64,000 nucleotides of DNA, taken from NCBI GenBank assembly GCA_964421085.1, contig CAYQVO010000005.1, forward strand, positions 1-64,000. Reading direction: 5' to 3'. This document shows, one piece after another, positions 1-8,768 of the stretch. The position numbers and the translations under genes are program-made. The number at the start of each line of letters is the position of its first letter. The stretch's first letter is position 1. Origin of the DNA: CAYQVO01 sp964421085. Lineage in GTDB: Bacteria > Bdellovibrionota_C > UBA2361 > CAYQVO01. The notes under the pieces are model-generated. The model was not told the DNA's origin. It worked only from the letters and a program-made list of their open reading frames with translations, and did no database searches.

Positions 1-322
1 GAACAGGCGCTGCATAATGGCGTGGTTCAACAGCCCGGTTCTCTTTATGATCCCATAGCATCCAATCGCCAATCTTGCCGATAGTCTTGACATGCGGGCT
101 AAGCTAATATTTCTCTTCCAACGTGGCAAGAGACCGGGTTTCGCCGGGAGTCGGGGCGCAAGCGGGATCATTCAATCGTTGAACCGGCTGTAACACGGCA
201 AAACCCGATAAACGTCATTTTTAGAAGCATCAGGCCGTGCTGGAAGGGGCGGCTCCCTGCCAATACCAACACTGTCGGGCGAAGTCCAGATTTCTACACG
301 CTGTGCGTGGGGAATCGCACAC
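1..322. other. Window edge, no complete gene recognised
   Basis: The plus strand is open from base 1 to a TAG at about 82-84 and encodes 27 residues with no recognisable motif; it could be the tail of a gene starting before the window. From there to the promoter at 323 I see no frame that looks coding and no RNA gene. The stretch probably serves as the upstream region of the glycosyltransferase that starts at 406. Confidence 0.3.
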
Positions 323-352
323 TTGCACTTGAAAGCGCCGCGCAACTATAAT
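323..352 (+). promoter_or_regulatory. Putative sigma-70-type promoter
   Basis: TTGCAC at 323-328 and a perfect TATAAT at 347-352 are separated by 18 bases. Transcription would begin near 359, giving a leader of about 47 bases before the ATG at 406. It is the best-formed housekeeping promoter in the first 10 kb and is placed to drive the glycan locus. The function is inferred from sequence only. Confidence 0.6.
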
Positions 353-405
353 CCCACCCGACCTTTTCATATAACCCGGCCAGGAGGCGGCGCCGGCTTG
401 AAATA

Positions 406-1746
406 ATGCGATTTCTAAAATTCTTAATAATCATATTCATTTTCATCATTCCGGGCTTTCGGCTTCTCATGCTGTCCGGCGGCGATCCCGTTCTGCACTA
501 TCCGTATCTCTGGCCTGACAGCTTCGACTGGATTGCTAACGCTTTATACTACCTCGAAGTCTATGTTCACGCCGCCGACCCGAAACTGCCATCACTGCGT
601 CAGCCTCTATTTGTACTGGTGGTTGCTTTAATGTATCTGCTCGATCAGCCATGGCTCATCCTGGTCTTCTGCCAGGTTATGGCATGCCTGACAGTTTTAA
701 TGAGCATGTCGATTGCCCGATTAACGGGAATTTCGCGAGTATGGGAAGCGTTGCTCGGGCTCATTCTTGCCACTCACTACAGTTTCAACATGTTTCGGCT
801 TCATATTATGGCCGACCAGCTCTGTGTTTTTCTGTTTCTGCTCGCGGTTTATTACTACCTGAAGGCCTGGGACGGAAAGGGTGTCATTTCAAAGTTCTGC
901 ATTTATGCCTCCATATCATCCGGTTTATCGGGAGCGACGCAGTTCTTCGGATTTCTTCCCGCCCTGATTTTTGCGGCTCTTCTCGGCTGGTATGGACTTC
1001 GGCGAAGATCAATTCATCTGATACTTGCAGGCGTGATGTGCGCTTCAGTGGCGTACCTTCCTCAATTGATGTGGAATGGCTTTAAGGTCCTTCAGTTCGG
1101 ATCAGCAGGTAAGACAAAAGTACAGCACTTCGAGTTGCTTGGTCCAAGCTGGGATATGGCTGTTTTTTACTTGAATTTGTGGCCTGTAATTATTCTTCCG
1201 TGGGTTGCCGCTCTTGTTGCGGCATATGCTCTCGGCAGAACTTCGAAACCGACATTCAACAGATTCGTTTTTCAATACCTGGGATTGCTGGTTTTTGTTT
1301 CTTTTCTTCTGGTTTCTAATTACCAGTGGAAGGAATCACGGTTCGCGTGTTTTTTTGAGCCGATAATCGGTCTTTTTATTATGTCGATTATTTCCGCGAT
1401 CTCGGAGGAGAAAATCCCCCTGTGGAAGGCGGCAATAATTTATGCGCTCTCTCTCTACATCAGTCTTTCTCCCGCAAACCATCTGATGCGCCCGGGTGCA
1501 CGCGCCTCACTGAGTATCTTGTTCCACCCGAAAAAAGTTCTCACGGAAAACTACCTTGTGAAGATTTTCAAAGAGGAACGCGTAGGCTGGGTATGCGGAA
1601 ATAAGTGCCTGGTTATGGAAAAAGGTTCGCGGAAGTTCATTGTGCCTGAGGGATGCTATCGTTACAGATATTCCAATCTGGCCGGATATCTCGAATATCA
1701 AAAAAGGGTTGGCCGCAGTCGGCGTAAACTTTGCCGGTCGCTGTAG
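406..1746 (+). CDS. GT-C type membrane glycosyltransferase, probable
   Basis: The product is 446 residues with an N-terminal membrane helix at residues 4-23 and about ten further hydrophobic segments up to residue 355, followed by a soluble tail of about 90 residues. The first outer loop carries a WPDS acidic motif near residues 36-39, as in the protein at 53281-54726. GT-C enzymes of the PMT/GT39 kind keep a catalytic acidic residue in this loop and transfer sugars from lipid-phosphate donors on the outer face of the membrane. The overall look and the locus (next gene a multi-domain glycosyltransferase, then an ABC exporter) support a role in surface glycan assembly. Sequence identity to named families is not obvious, so the donor and acceptor are unknown. 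An AGGAGG lies 20 bases before the ATG, farther than usual. Confidence 0.6.
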   Translation: MRFLKFLIIIFIFIIPGFRLLMLSGGDPVLHYPYLWPDSFDWIANALYYLEVYVHAADPKLPSLRQPLFVLVVALMYLLDQPWLILVFCQVMACLTVLMSMSIARLTGISRVWEALLGLILATHYSFNMFRLHIMADQLCVFLFLLAVYYYLKAWDGKGVISKFCIYASISSGLSGATQFFGFLPALIFAALLGWYGLRRRSIHLILAGVMCASVAYLPQLMWNGFKVLQFGSAGKTKVQHFELLGPSWDMAVFYLNLWPVIILPWVAALVAAYALGRTSKPTFNRFVFQYLGLLVFVSFLLVSNYQWKESRFACFFEPIIGLFIMSIISAISEEKIPLWKAAIIYALSLYISLSPANHLMRPGARASLSILFHPKKVLTENYLVKIFKEERVGWVCGNKCLVMEKGSRKFIVPEGCYRYRYSNLAGYLEYQKRVGRSRRKLCRSL

Positions 1747-1864
1747 TGCAGGGTACCTGCTCAGGGGCGCTTTTCCATGGGCGCTTCGCTCCGTTTGATC
1801 TAGTCAAATCGATTATATATGCTTCTAAATCAGCCCATTTTCATGGACCTTCATCGAACCGGTT

Positions 1865-4800
1865 ATGCAGAGAAAACAATCGAGAAACGAGCAGAATGAT
1901 CCGATTCGGAATGATGAAAAATTCAGGAATTTATCGCCCGACTCGGTGAGAGAGATTGTCGAAGCCGAATGTACGAGGGCGGAAAGAACATTGCGCGAAA
2001 CACCTTGTCGCTACGGCACGATGCTTTATCTTAATCGCGATCAACCGATCGGAGGCGCTCTCGAGGATTACGGTGAATGGGCCGAACATGAATTAGACCT
2101 TCTTCGCCGGTTTGTGAAACCGGGCGACGTCGTTCTGGATGTCGGCGCCAACATAGGCACTCACACTCTTGCCCTGTCGGGTTTCGCAGGGGAAACAGGG
2201 AGCGTCCTGGCCTTTGAACCGCAGGGTCTCTGTTTCACTCTTCTAGCCGCAAATGCCGCTCTCAATAACTGTGGAAATGTGAAGTGCATAAATGCAGGTG
2301 TCGGAAAAGAGCCCGGCACAATGTACATACCGCGCGCCCGTTTCAACGAAGAGAAATATAACACTGGAAATGTGAGCCTTATTGCCGAACGCGAGGCGGA
2401 TTCGGGCGAAATGTATCCGGTGGCCGTAACGACTCTTGATGCGCTCAAGCTGAAGAGCTGTGCTCTCATCAAGGCGGATGTCGAAGGAATGGAGCTCGAA
2501 GTGATCATGGGCGGGAGAAAGACAATCGAACGTTGTCAGCCTTTCATTTACGCCGAATGCATCTCCCTGAAAAAAAGCATGCGCCTTTTTCAGTTGATGC
2601 TTGAGCTGGGCTATTCCTGCAGGCTTCACACGAGCGCTGCATTCAACCCTGGAAACTTCAAGAAATGCGAGGGGAATCGCTTCGGCTTTGCCACTGAAAC
2701 CAGTCTTTTTTTTATCCCGCCGGGGCATCAAGTTACGGCTGATGCATGTCCTGTTGATGGACTTGTCGAGGTCAAAGATGAGGACGAGTTTGCGGCGCAC
2801 TTTCTGTCGGCGCCCAGGTATGGCGACAAGACCGACCACGACCGCAATCCGGATCTTCTCCGCAGGGATGTCGCAGAGATTGAACGATTGCATGAAGCCC
2901 TGGCCGAAAAAGGCCGGGAAATTGAACGATTGGATGAAGTCCTGGCCGAAAAAGGCCGGGAAGTCGATGCGTTGAGCGAGAAAACCGTAACACTCGGCGC
3001 CGTTGCGGAAGCTCTCAGGCATAAAGCGGCAAAACAGCAGCGGAATATCGACGAACTCATATCGGTCAATGAAAGTCTCCGTTCATCGCATGAAGAACAA
3101 CTCAGCGATCTGAGTGACGAGCTTCGGAGTGCAAATGCAGTTCTCGTTCGGGAAAAGGCGACTGTCTCCTCAATGCTGAATTCCCGCTCCTGGAAGATCA
3201 CAGCTCCTTTAAGAAGTCTTAAAGGCAAAATACGAACATTCAAAGAGTCTCCCCTCAGCAAGCCTTTGAAATACGCATGGTGGCTGCTGACTTTTCAATT
3301 TCAAAAAAAGCGGTTGTTTTTACGGCATATGGAGGAGGCAAAACGCCTCACGACAAGCGGGCTTTTTGATGAGGATTACTATACGCGGTGCTGGCCCGAT
3401 GTGGCGACCCATGGGATCTTCCCGGCATTTCATTATCTTGCTTTTGGGGCCGCGGAAGGCAGAGACCCGCACCCTCTCTTCAACACGAATTATTATCTCT
3501 CCCGGATTCCTCCACTTGATGCCTCGAAAGCAAATCCACTCATTCATTACCTGGAAGTCGGTTTTAGAGAAGCAAGAGATCCTCATCCGTTGTTCAGCAC
3601 TGAGTATTATCTCCGGACCCATAAGCGTCTCATTTCCGATGGAGCCAACCCGCTCCTGCATTTTTTGGCATCACAACCCGACGGAGTGACAAGTCCCCAT
3701 CCGCTTTTCGACGTGGAGTTCTATCTGAAATCCAACCCCGATGTGAAGAAATCCGGGGGAAATCCGCTGCTCCACTTCATCCTGAAGGGCTGGAACGAAG
3801 GTCGTAATCCCTCCGAGCATTTCGATACTGATGCTTATCTTCGAATGTATGAGGACGTCCGGGAGAGCGGTGTGAACCCCCTTATTCACTATGTCCTTTA
3901 CGGTGAAGCGGAGGGCCGCATTACCCGCGCTCGTGAAATCAGGTACGAAGACTATCTGGGAAGCGGAAATCCGGGGCGAGAATGGATCGCGAACCACCCA
4001 GTGGATGTAATTATCCCTGTTTACAAAGGGGAAAAGGAAACACGAAACTGCCTCGAGACGGTTCTCGGAAGTCGAAATAAGAATCAAGCGAGAGTCATCA
4101 TTGTTAATGACTGCTCTCCGGACCCGCAGGTCAGGAAGTACCTCTCTTCGCTTCAGGAATCGGACAATCTCGTCGTCGTGAATAATTCCAGGAATCTCGG
4201 GTTCGTTCAAAGCGTCAACATTGGAATGTCTCTGTCGACAACCAACGACGTCGTCCTTTTGAACAGCGATACCGAAGTCCCGGAGGGTTGGCTGGATCGT
4301 CTTGTCTATCACGCTTATCAGGCGGAACGTGTGGGGACAGTTACTCCGTTTTCGAATAACGCCACTCTGTGCAATTTCCCCTCTCTTAAAGGGTTTTCAA
4401 AGTTCCTGCCGGGTCAGACCCTTCAAACCATCGATAGAGCCTGCTTTGAGGCGAATGCCGGTCTCTCATGCGAGCTTCCGACGGGCGTGGGGTTTTGTAT
4501 GTTCATCAGAAGAGATTGTCTTAAAGAGCTCGGACTATTCGACCACAAGACATTCGGCAAAGGATACGGGGAAGAGGTCGATTTCTGCATAAGAGCTTCA
4601 GTTCGCGGATGGAAACATCTTCAGGCACTGGATCTTTTTGTCTGCCATGCGGGGGAAGTCAGCTTTGAAAATGAAAGCGATCGTCGAAAGAAGAATGTGG
4701 AAGCATTGATCCAGGAGAAATATCCCGAGTTTTCGAGTCGGAATTCGCTTCACTTTCTGAAGGATCCGGCAAAGGAGTTCCGCATCGCGGCTTCAGGCAG

Positions 4801-7069
4801 GATGCTGAAAAACGCTGCTGAACCGAAAATCCTCTTCGTTGAGCATTACCTTGGGGGAGGCGTGTCTCGACACACTTCCGATCTGGTTAAGTCCTGGATG
4901 GGAAGAGCTCATGTTCTGTTTCTTCGTTCCTTGCCCTCGAGAAGGGCGGGTGTGGATCTGGAACTTTCATGGGGTCGGGACGACAGCGGATTTTCTCTTG
5001 AGCTGGACTCGGGTAAAGATCTCGAATTTCTTAATGCATTTATCAGATCTCTTGGGGTGGAACGTATTCACATTCATCATACCATCGGATTTACACCGGC
5101 TCTGAGACGCCTGGTACATAGCCTTTCCCTGCCGTTTGATTTCACGGTGCATGATTATTATGGAATCTGTCCGGCGGTCAATCTTTTTAATTGTGAAGGT
5201 CAATACTGCGGCGAGCCCGGACCGGAGGAATGCAACATCTGTATTGCGGGCGGGAGAACCGCGGAAGCTGCGGATATACTGGGATGGAGGCTGAAAAACG
5301 CATGGATATATTCCGAGGCGGATCGAGTAATATGTCCGAGTCTCGACACTGCTGAACGCATCCGCAGGTTTTTCCCGTTGGCGAGGGTCCTGGCGGCGCC
5401 TCACGAAGAGTCCCGTTATCTCTCCTCCAAAGATGTCCAGCCTCCTTCTCTTGAGGTGGGGGCGGAGCTTCGTATAGGAATTCTGGGAGTTCTGGCCAAT
5501 CACAAAGGTCGGCTGCTCGTCGAAAAAGTCGCGCACATCGCCGCGGAGAGGGCCTTGTCGATGGAGTTTATCATCATAGGATATTCCGATCCGCCTTTCG
5601 AACCCGACAATGGACTGCCTGTCTCGGAAACCGGTCGATATAAGGAGGGTGATCTTCCGAACCTGATCGAGGAGAGCAATCTTCATCTTGTATGGTTTCC
5701 GTCGATTTGTCCTGAAACCTGGAGCTATACCCTCAGCGCGGCGTTTTCGGCGGGGCTTCCGATAGTCGCGCCGGCGAGAGGCGCGTTTGAAGAGAGGCTG
5801 CAAAACCGCTCCTGGACCTGGATTGAAGAGGGTTCGGCGTCTCCGGAGAGATTTATCGAACTTTTCTCCGAAGCCGCAAGTGCTTTGAGGAACGGGCAGC
5901 CTCCGCCGGTTCCTTGCTCGACCAGGCCGCGGAGCATGAGGATAGAAAAACGGTTCTATGAAGAATCATGCCTGGCGCCCGGGAAGGAAACCGCTGAAAA
6001 TGCGCGCGCAGAGGTTTTTGATCCGCCTCTTCGGGTCCTCGTAATCCCGGAGGGCGGGGATAAAATCCCCAGTCCGTGTGCGTATATTCGCCTGCTGCAG
6101 CCGTTGAGCTATCCGTCTCTTCGATCTTCGATTGACCTGAGAATGATCACAACTCAGGATCTCCCGCATGTTTCGGGCGATGTCGTTGTTACCCATCGCA
6201 CTGCAATAAGGCCCGAAGAGGCTCGTCAATTCCTCACACTGTGCGCTGAACGGAAAATGCCTCTGGTGTATGATCTCGACGATAATCTCTTCCGCCTTCC
6301 GGCGGATCATCCTGAAGCGGATCGTTTCCGGAAACTGCATCCGATTATGAAGATGCTCATGAAGGCATCCGCCCAGGTGTGGGTATCAACCGAAAATCTG
6401 AGGAGAGCTATTTCTGAAAATGCAGACGATATTAAGGTGATTCCTAATACTCTGGACGAGAACATATGGGGCGCCCGCCAGGCGACGTGTCCGGGAGAGT
6501 ATACCGGTGAGATAAATATCCTTTATATGGGCACATGGTCGCACAATGCGGATTTTGAAATCATAAAACCTGCGCTTCGGAAGATTGTCGGCAAGTATAA
6601 TAAACAGGTCAAGGTTGAAATTCTTGGCGTTACTTCGGATCGAAGAGAGGAGGCCTGGTTCCGTCATGTACTGCCTGATACTCCTGCAGCCTCATCGTAC
6701 CCTGGATTCGTGTCGTGGCTTCGGGCAAATAACACATATCAGATCGGCCTGGCCCCTCTCGTCGACAATACTTTTAATTTATCGAAAAGCGGAATCAAAT
6801 TCCTCGACTATTCAGCGTTGGGACTGGCTACTGTCGCGTCGGATGTGCAGGCATACCGTGATGTAATCCAGAACGACAGGACCGGGTTCCTGCTGCCGAA
6901 TAATGCCGATGCCTGGTTTGAAGGGCTTTGTTCGTTAATTGATGAGCCGCTGAGGCTGGCTGTTATACGACAAAGGGCCTTCGAGTCTTTTCACGCTGAT
7001 TGGACGCTGAGCCGTCATGCGGAAGCTCGAAAAAAAATGCTGGAGGAGCTGAATCGAAGAGCTTTATAA
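1865..7069 (+). CDS. Multi-domain FkbM methyltransferase / GT2 / GT4 / GT4 fusion
   Basis: This is a 1734-residue cytoplasmic protein. Residues 60-270 are an FkbM-family SAM methyltransferase, with the SAM loop VLDVGANIGTHT near residue 90. Residues 335-440 form a coiled coil that includes a 14-residue unit (IERLHEALAEKGRE) repeated twice. Residues 497-692 hold five units of about 38 residues with the pattern YYL...NPLxHYL..G..EGRDPHPLF, a repeat known from large polysaccharide glycosyltransferases. Residues 710-960 are a GT2 domain (VDVIIPVYKG, LNSDTEVPEGW, GYGEEVDFC). Residues 985-1370 are a GT4-like domain beginning ILFVEHYLGGGVSRH, and 1388-1734 a second one with YDLDDNLFRLP and FLDYSALGLATVAS. 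Three transferases in one chain suggest it builds a defined oligosaccharide repeat and caps or methylates it. It sits directly before the exporter genes. The next in-frame ATG is 52 residues in, so the first ATG is preferred despite a weak ribosome site. Confidence 0.88.
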   Translation: MQRKQSRNEQNDPIRNDEKFRNLSPDSVREIVEAECTRAERTLRETPCRYGTMLYLNRDQPIGGALEDYGEWAEHELDLLRRFVKPGDVVLDVGANIGTHTLALSGFAGETGSVLAFEPQGLCFTLLAANAALNNCGNVKCINAGVGKEPGTMYIPRARFNEEKYNTGNVSLIAEREADSGEMYPVAVTTLDALKLKSCALIKADVEGMELEVIMGGRKTIERCQPFIYAECISLKKSMRLFQLMLELGYSCRLHTSAAFNPGNFKKCEGNRFGFATETSLFFIPPGHQVTADACPVDGLVEVKDEDEFAAHFLSAPRYGDKTDHDRNPDLLRRDVAEIERLHEALAEKGREIERLDEVLAEKGREVDALSEKTVTLGAVAEALRHKAAKQQRNIDELISVNESLRSSHEEQLSDLSDELRSANAVLVREKATVSSMLNSRSWKITAPLRSLKGKIRTFKESPLSKPLKYAWWLLTFQFQKKRLFLRHMEEAKRLTTSGLFDEDYYTRCWPDVATHGIFPAFHYLAFGAAEGRDPHPLFNTNYYLSRIPPLDASKANPLIHYLEVGFREARDPHPLFSTEYYLRTHKRLISDGANPLLHFLASQPDGVTSPHPLFDVEFYLKSNPDVKKSGGNPLLHFILKGWNEGRNPSEHFDTDAYLRMYEDVRESGVNPLIHYVLYGEAEGRITRAREIRYEDYLGSGNPGREWIANHPVDVIIPVYKGEKETRNCLETVLGSRNKNQARVIIVNDCSPDPQVRKYLSSLQESDNLVVVNNSRNLGFVQSVNIGMSLSTTNDVVLLNSDTEVPEGWLDRLVYHAYQAERVGTVTPFSNNATLCNFPSLKGFSKFLPGQTLQTIDRACFEANAGLSCELPTGVGFCMFIRRDCLKELGLFDHKTFGKGYGEEVDFCIRASVRGWKHLQALDLFVCHAGEVSFENESDRRKKNVEALIQEKYPEFSSRNSLHFLKDPAKEFRIAASGRMLKNAAEPKILFVEHYLGGGVSRHTSDLVKSWMGRAHVLFLRSLPSRRAGVDLELSWGRDDSGFSLELDSGKDLEFLNAFIRSLGVERIHIHHTIGFTPALRRLVHSLSLPFDFTVHDYYGICPAVNLFNCEGQYCGEPGPEECNICIAGGRTAEAADILGWRLKNAWIYSEADRVICPSLDTAERIRRFFPLARVLAAPHEESRYLSSKDVQPPSLEVGAELRIGILGVLANHKGRLLVEKVAHIAAERALSMEFIIIGYSDPPFEPDNGLPVSETGRYKEGDLPNLIEESNLHLVWFPSICPETWSYTLSAAFSAGLPIVAPARGAFEERLQNRSWTWIEEGSASPERFIELFSEAASALRNGQPPPVPCSTRPRSMRIEKRFYEESCLAPGKETAENARAEVFDPPLRVLVIPEGGDKIPSPCAYIRLLQPLSYPSLRSSIDLRMITTQDLPHVSGDVVVTHRTAIRPEEARQFLTLCAERKMPLVYDLDDNLFRLPADHPEADRFRKLHPIMKMLMKASAQVWVSTENLRRAISENADDIKVIPNTLDENIWGARQATCPGEYTGEINILYMGTWSHNADFEIIKPALRKIVGKYNKQVKVEILGVTSDRREEAWFRHVLPDTPAASSYPGFVSWLRANNTYQIGLAPLVDNTFNLSKSGIKFLDYSALGLATVASDVQAYRDVIQNDRTGFLLPNNADAWFEGLCSLIDEPLRLAVIRQRAFESFHADWTLSRHAEARKKMLEELNRRAL

Positions 7070-7146
7070 ATTCGCCCGTGCGCCGCGCCGGCTTGAACCT
7101 GACCGCAATCTGTCGTATTAAATAATAACCGTCAGGCTGGTGGAGT

Positions 7147-7947
7147 ATGAAGCAAAAAAGTCAATTTTTTCTCGGGTTTTTTTATCAGATCTACGCGTAC
7201 AGAGAATTTCTCAAGCAGTCCGTGCTCAGGGATCTACGGACGAAGTACAAGCGTTCTTCTCTGGGGTACCTATGGACGATGCTCAATCCTCTCGGCATGA
7301 TGGTTGTTCTTGCGATTGTATTCTCCAACATCATGCGAATTCCGATCAAGGACTATGCAATTTTTCTTTTTGCGGGCCTTCTCGCCTGGAACTACTTCAG
7401 CTCCACGGTGATGATGTCCTTGAATAATGTCAGGGTGAACTCGCGTCTGTTCAGTCAGATTCCTCTTCCGAAGTATATTTTCATCGTATCACTCGCCTGC
7501 TCGAATCTTGTGAACTTTCTTCTGGCTCTGATCCCTCTGTTGATTCTGATGGTGATTTTCGGCCGTCCAATTACAGCGGCCGTGCTGGCATTTCCGGTCG
7601 TGCTGCTTCCGTTTCTCTGCGTGGTGATGGGGGTGTCGCTGATACTCGCTACGAGCAACGTTTTTTTCGACGACACACTCCATCTTACCGAAGTTGCCAT
7701 GCAGGCCCTCTATTTTCTGTCGCCTGTACTTTATCACCGGGGACTGCTTCCGGAATGGCTCGTCAAGTATCTCGTCATCTTCAATCCGCTTTTCTGCGAG
7801 ATTGAATTCATCAGGGGACTGTTCTATGACGGCGTTCTCCCGGATGCGACAACTTTTTTTGTGAATTTTGCGGGCGCGCTTCTGGTTCTCGCCGGCGGCT
7901 TATGGATATTTCACAGATCGGAAAAGAAATTTTTGTATTTTATATGA
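7147..7947 (+). CDS. wzm: ABC-2 polysaccharide export permease (Wzm-like)
   Basis: The product is 266 residues, the usual size for Wzm/TagG permeases, with about six hydrophobic segments. The N-terminal amphipathic stretch ending in RDLRTKYKRSSLGYLWTML is the characteristic ABC-2 export start. It should form the membrane channel through which a lipid-linked glycan made by the preceding enzyme crosses the inner membrane. A GGTGGAG ribosome site lies just before the ATG. Its stop codon overlaps the start of the ATPase gene (ATGA), so the two are translationally coupled, as expected for obligate partners. Confidence 0.9.
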   Translation: MKQKSQFFLGFFYQIYAYREFLKQSVLRDLRTKYKRSSLGYLWTMLNPLGMMVVLAIVFSNIMRIPIKDYAIFLFAGLLAWNYFSSTVMMSLNNVRVNSRLFSQIPLPKYIFIVSLACSNLVNFLLALIPLLILMVIFGRPITAAVLAFPVVLLPFLCVVMGVSLILATSNVFFDDTLHLTEVAMQALYFLSPVLYHRGLLPEWLVKYLVIFNPLFCEIEFIRGLFYDGVLPDATTFFVNFAGALLVLAGGLWIFHRSEKKFLYFI

Positions 7948-8726
7948 GTGAGCTGGTGGCGCCCAAAGCAATTGACATAAAGGATATAACAGTGGCCTAC
8001 AGGTCGTATAAAGAAAGGCCCACCTCGCTCAAGGAATCCCTCCTGAAGTTTCTAAGGCACGGCGTTCTCAAGCACTATTCCACTTTCGATGCGCTTTCCG
8101 GAGTCTCCTTGTCCGTTGATCCAGGAACTGTTCTGGGGGTGATCGGGAGCAATGGAAGCGGAAAGAGCACTTTGCTGAAGGTGCTTGCAGGCGTGCTTGT
8201 GCCTACGAGAGGAACTGTTGCTGTTAACGGGAGCGTATCATCGCTTATCGAACTTGGCGCCGGTTTCGATCCCGAGATGAATGCCGTCGAGAATATTTAT
8301 CTCAACGGCTCTCTGCATCAAAAGACGCGTGATTATATCCGTTCCCGCGTCGATCACATTCTTGATTTCGCCGAGCTTACCGAATTTGCGACTACTCCGG
8401 TAAAATATTACTCCTCCGGGATGTATGCGAGGCTTGGATTCAGCGTTGCCGTTGATATCGACCCGGATATTCTCCTTGTCGATGAAATCCTTGCCGTAGG
8501 TGATGAACGGTTTCAGGAGAAATGCCGGAAAGTATTCACGAAATTCCTGGAAGCAGGCAGAACGGTGGTAATAGTCAGCCATAGTATGAAATTGATTGAA
8601 GAACGCGCGGATAAAGTCGCTCTTCTTTCGCGAGGCAAGCTTGTAAATCTGGGTGATCCTGCGGCTGCAATAGAGATGTACCGCGATAATTCATATCAGA
8701 CTGCGCTTGTTGGGGGGGAGGAGTGA
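7944..8726 (+). CDS. wzt: ABC transporter ATPase for glycan export (short Wzt)
   Basis: The product is 260 residues from the ATG at 7944, which overlaps the permease stop as ATGA; an in-frame ATG at 7902 lies inside the permease and is less likely. Walker A GSNGSGKST is near residues 67-75, the signature is YYSSGMYARLGF, and Walker B ILLVDEILAVGD follows. The protein ends soon after the ATPase fold and lacks the C-terminal carbohydrate-binding domain seen in Wzt of O8/O9a type. By analogy with KpsT/TagH-type systems it may export a polymer without recognising a terminal cap. The stop codon is supplied by a dispersed repeat that also forms a terminator. Confidence 0.9.
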   Translation: MSELVAPKAIDIKDITVAYRSYKERPTSLKESLLKFLRHGVLKHYSTFDALSGVSLSVDPGTVLGVIGSNGSGKSTLLKVLAGVLVPTRGTVAVNGSVSSLIELGAGFDPEMNAVENIYLNGSLHQKTRDYIRSRVDHILDFAELTEFATTPVKYYSSGMYARLGFSVAVDIDPDILLVDEILAVGDERFQEKCRKVFTKFLEAGRTVVIVSHSMKLIEERADKVALLSRGKLVNLGDPAAAIEMYRDNSYQTALVGGEE

Positions 8727-8765
8727 GGAAAGGGGACGGTTCCTGTGAACCGCCCCCTTTTTTTT
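8724..8765 (+). terminator. Rho-independent terminator formed by a dispersed repeat
   Basis: The stem GGGGACGGTTC (8732-8742) pairs with GAACCGCCCCC (8747-8757) apart from one A/C mismatch, with a CTGT loop and eight Ts at 8758-8765. The left arm is nearly identical to 29155-29179 in inverse orientation. In both places the shared block begins with the TGA stop of the preceding gene. It should end the exporter transcript, although the next gene starts only four bases beyond the T run. Confidence 0.8.
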
Positions 8766-8768
8766 AGA

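Noticed and set aside
371..7095. GCGCCGGCTTGAA found before both the first gene (about 389-401) and the wzm gene (about 7084-7096) as a regulatory repeat
   Set aside because: Only 13 bases, different spacing to the start codons, no dyad symmetry; could be chance.
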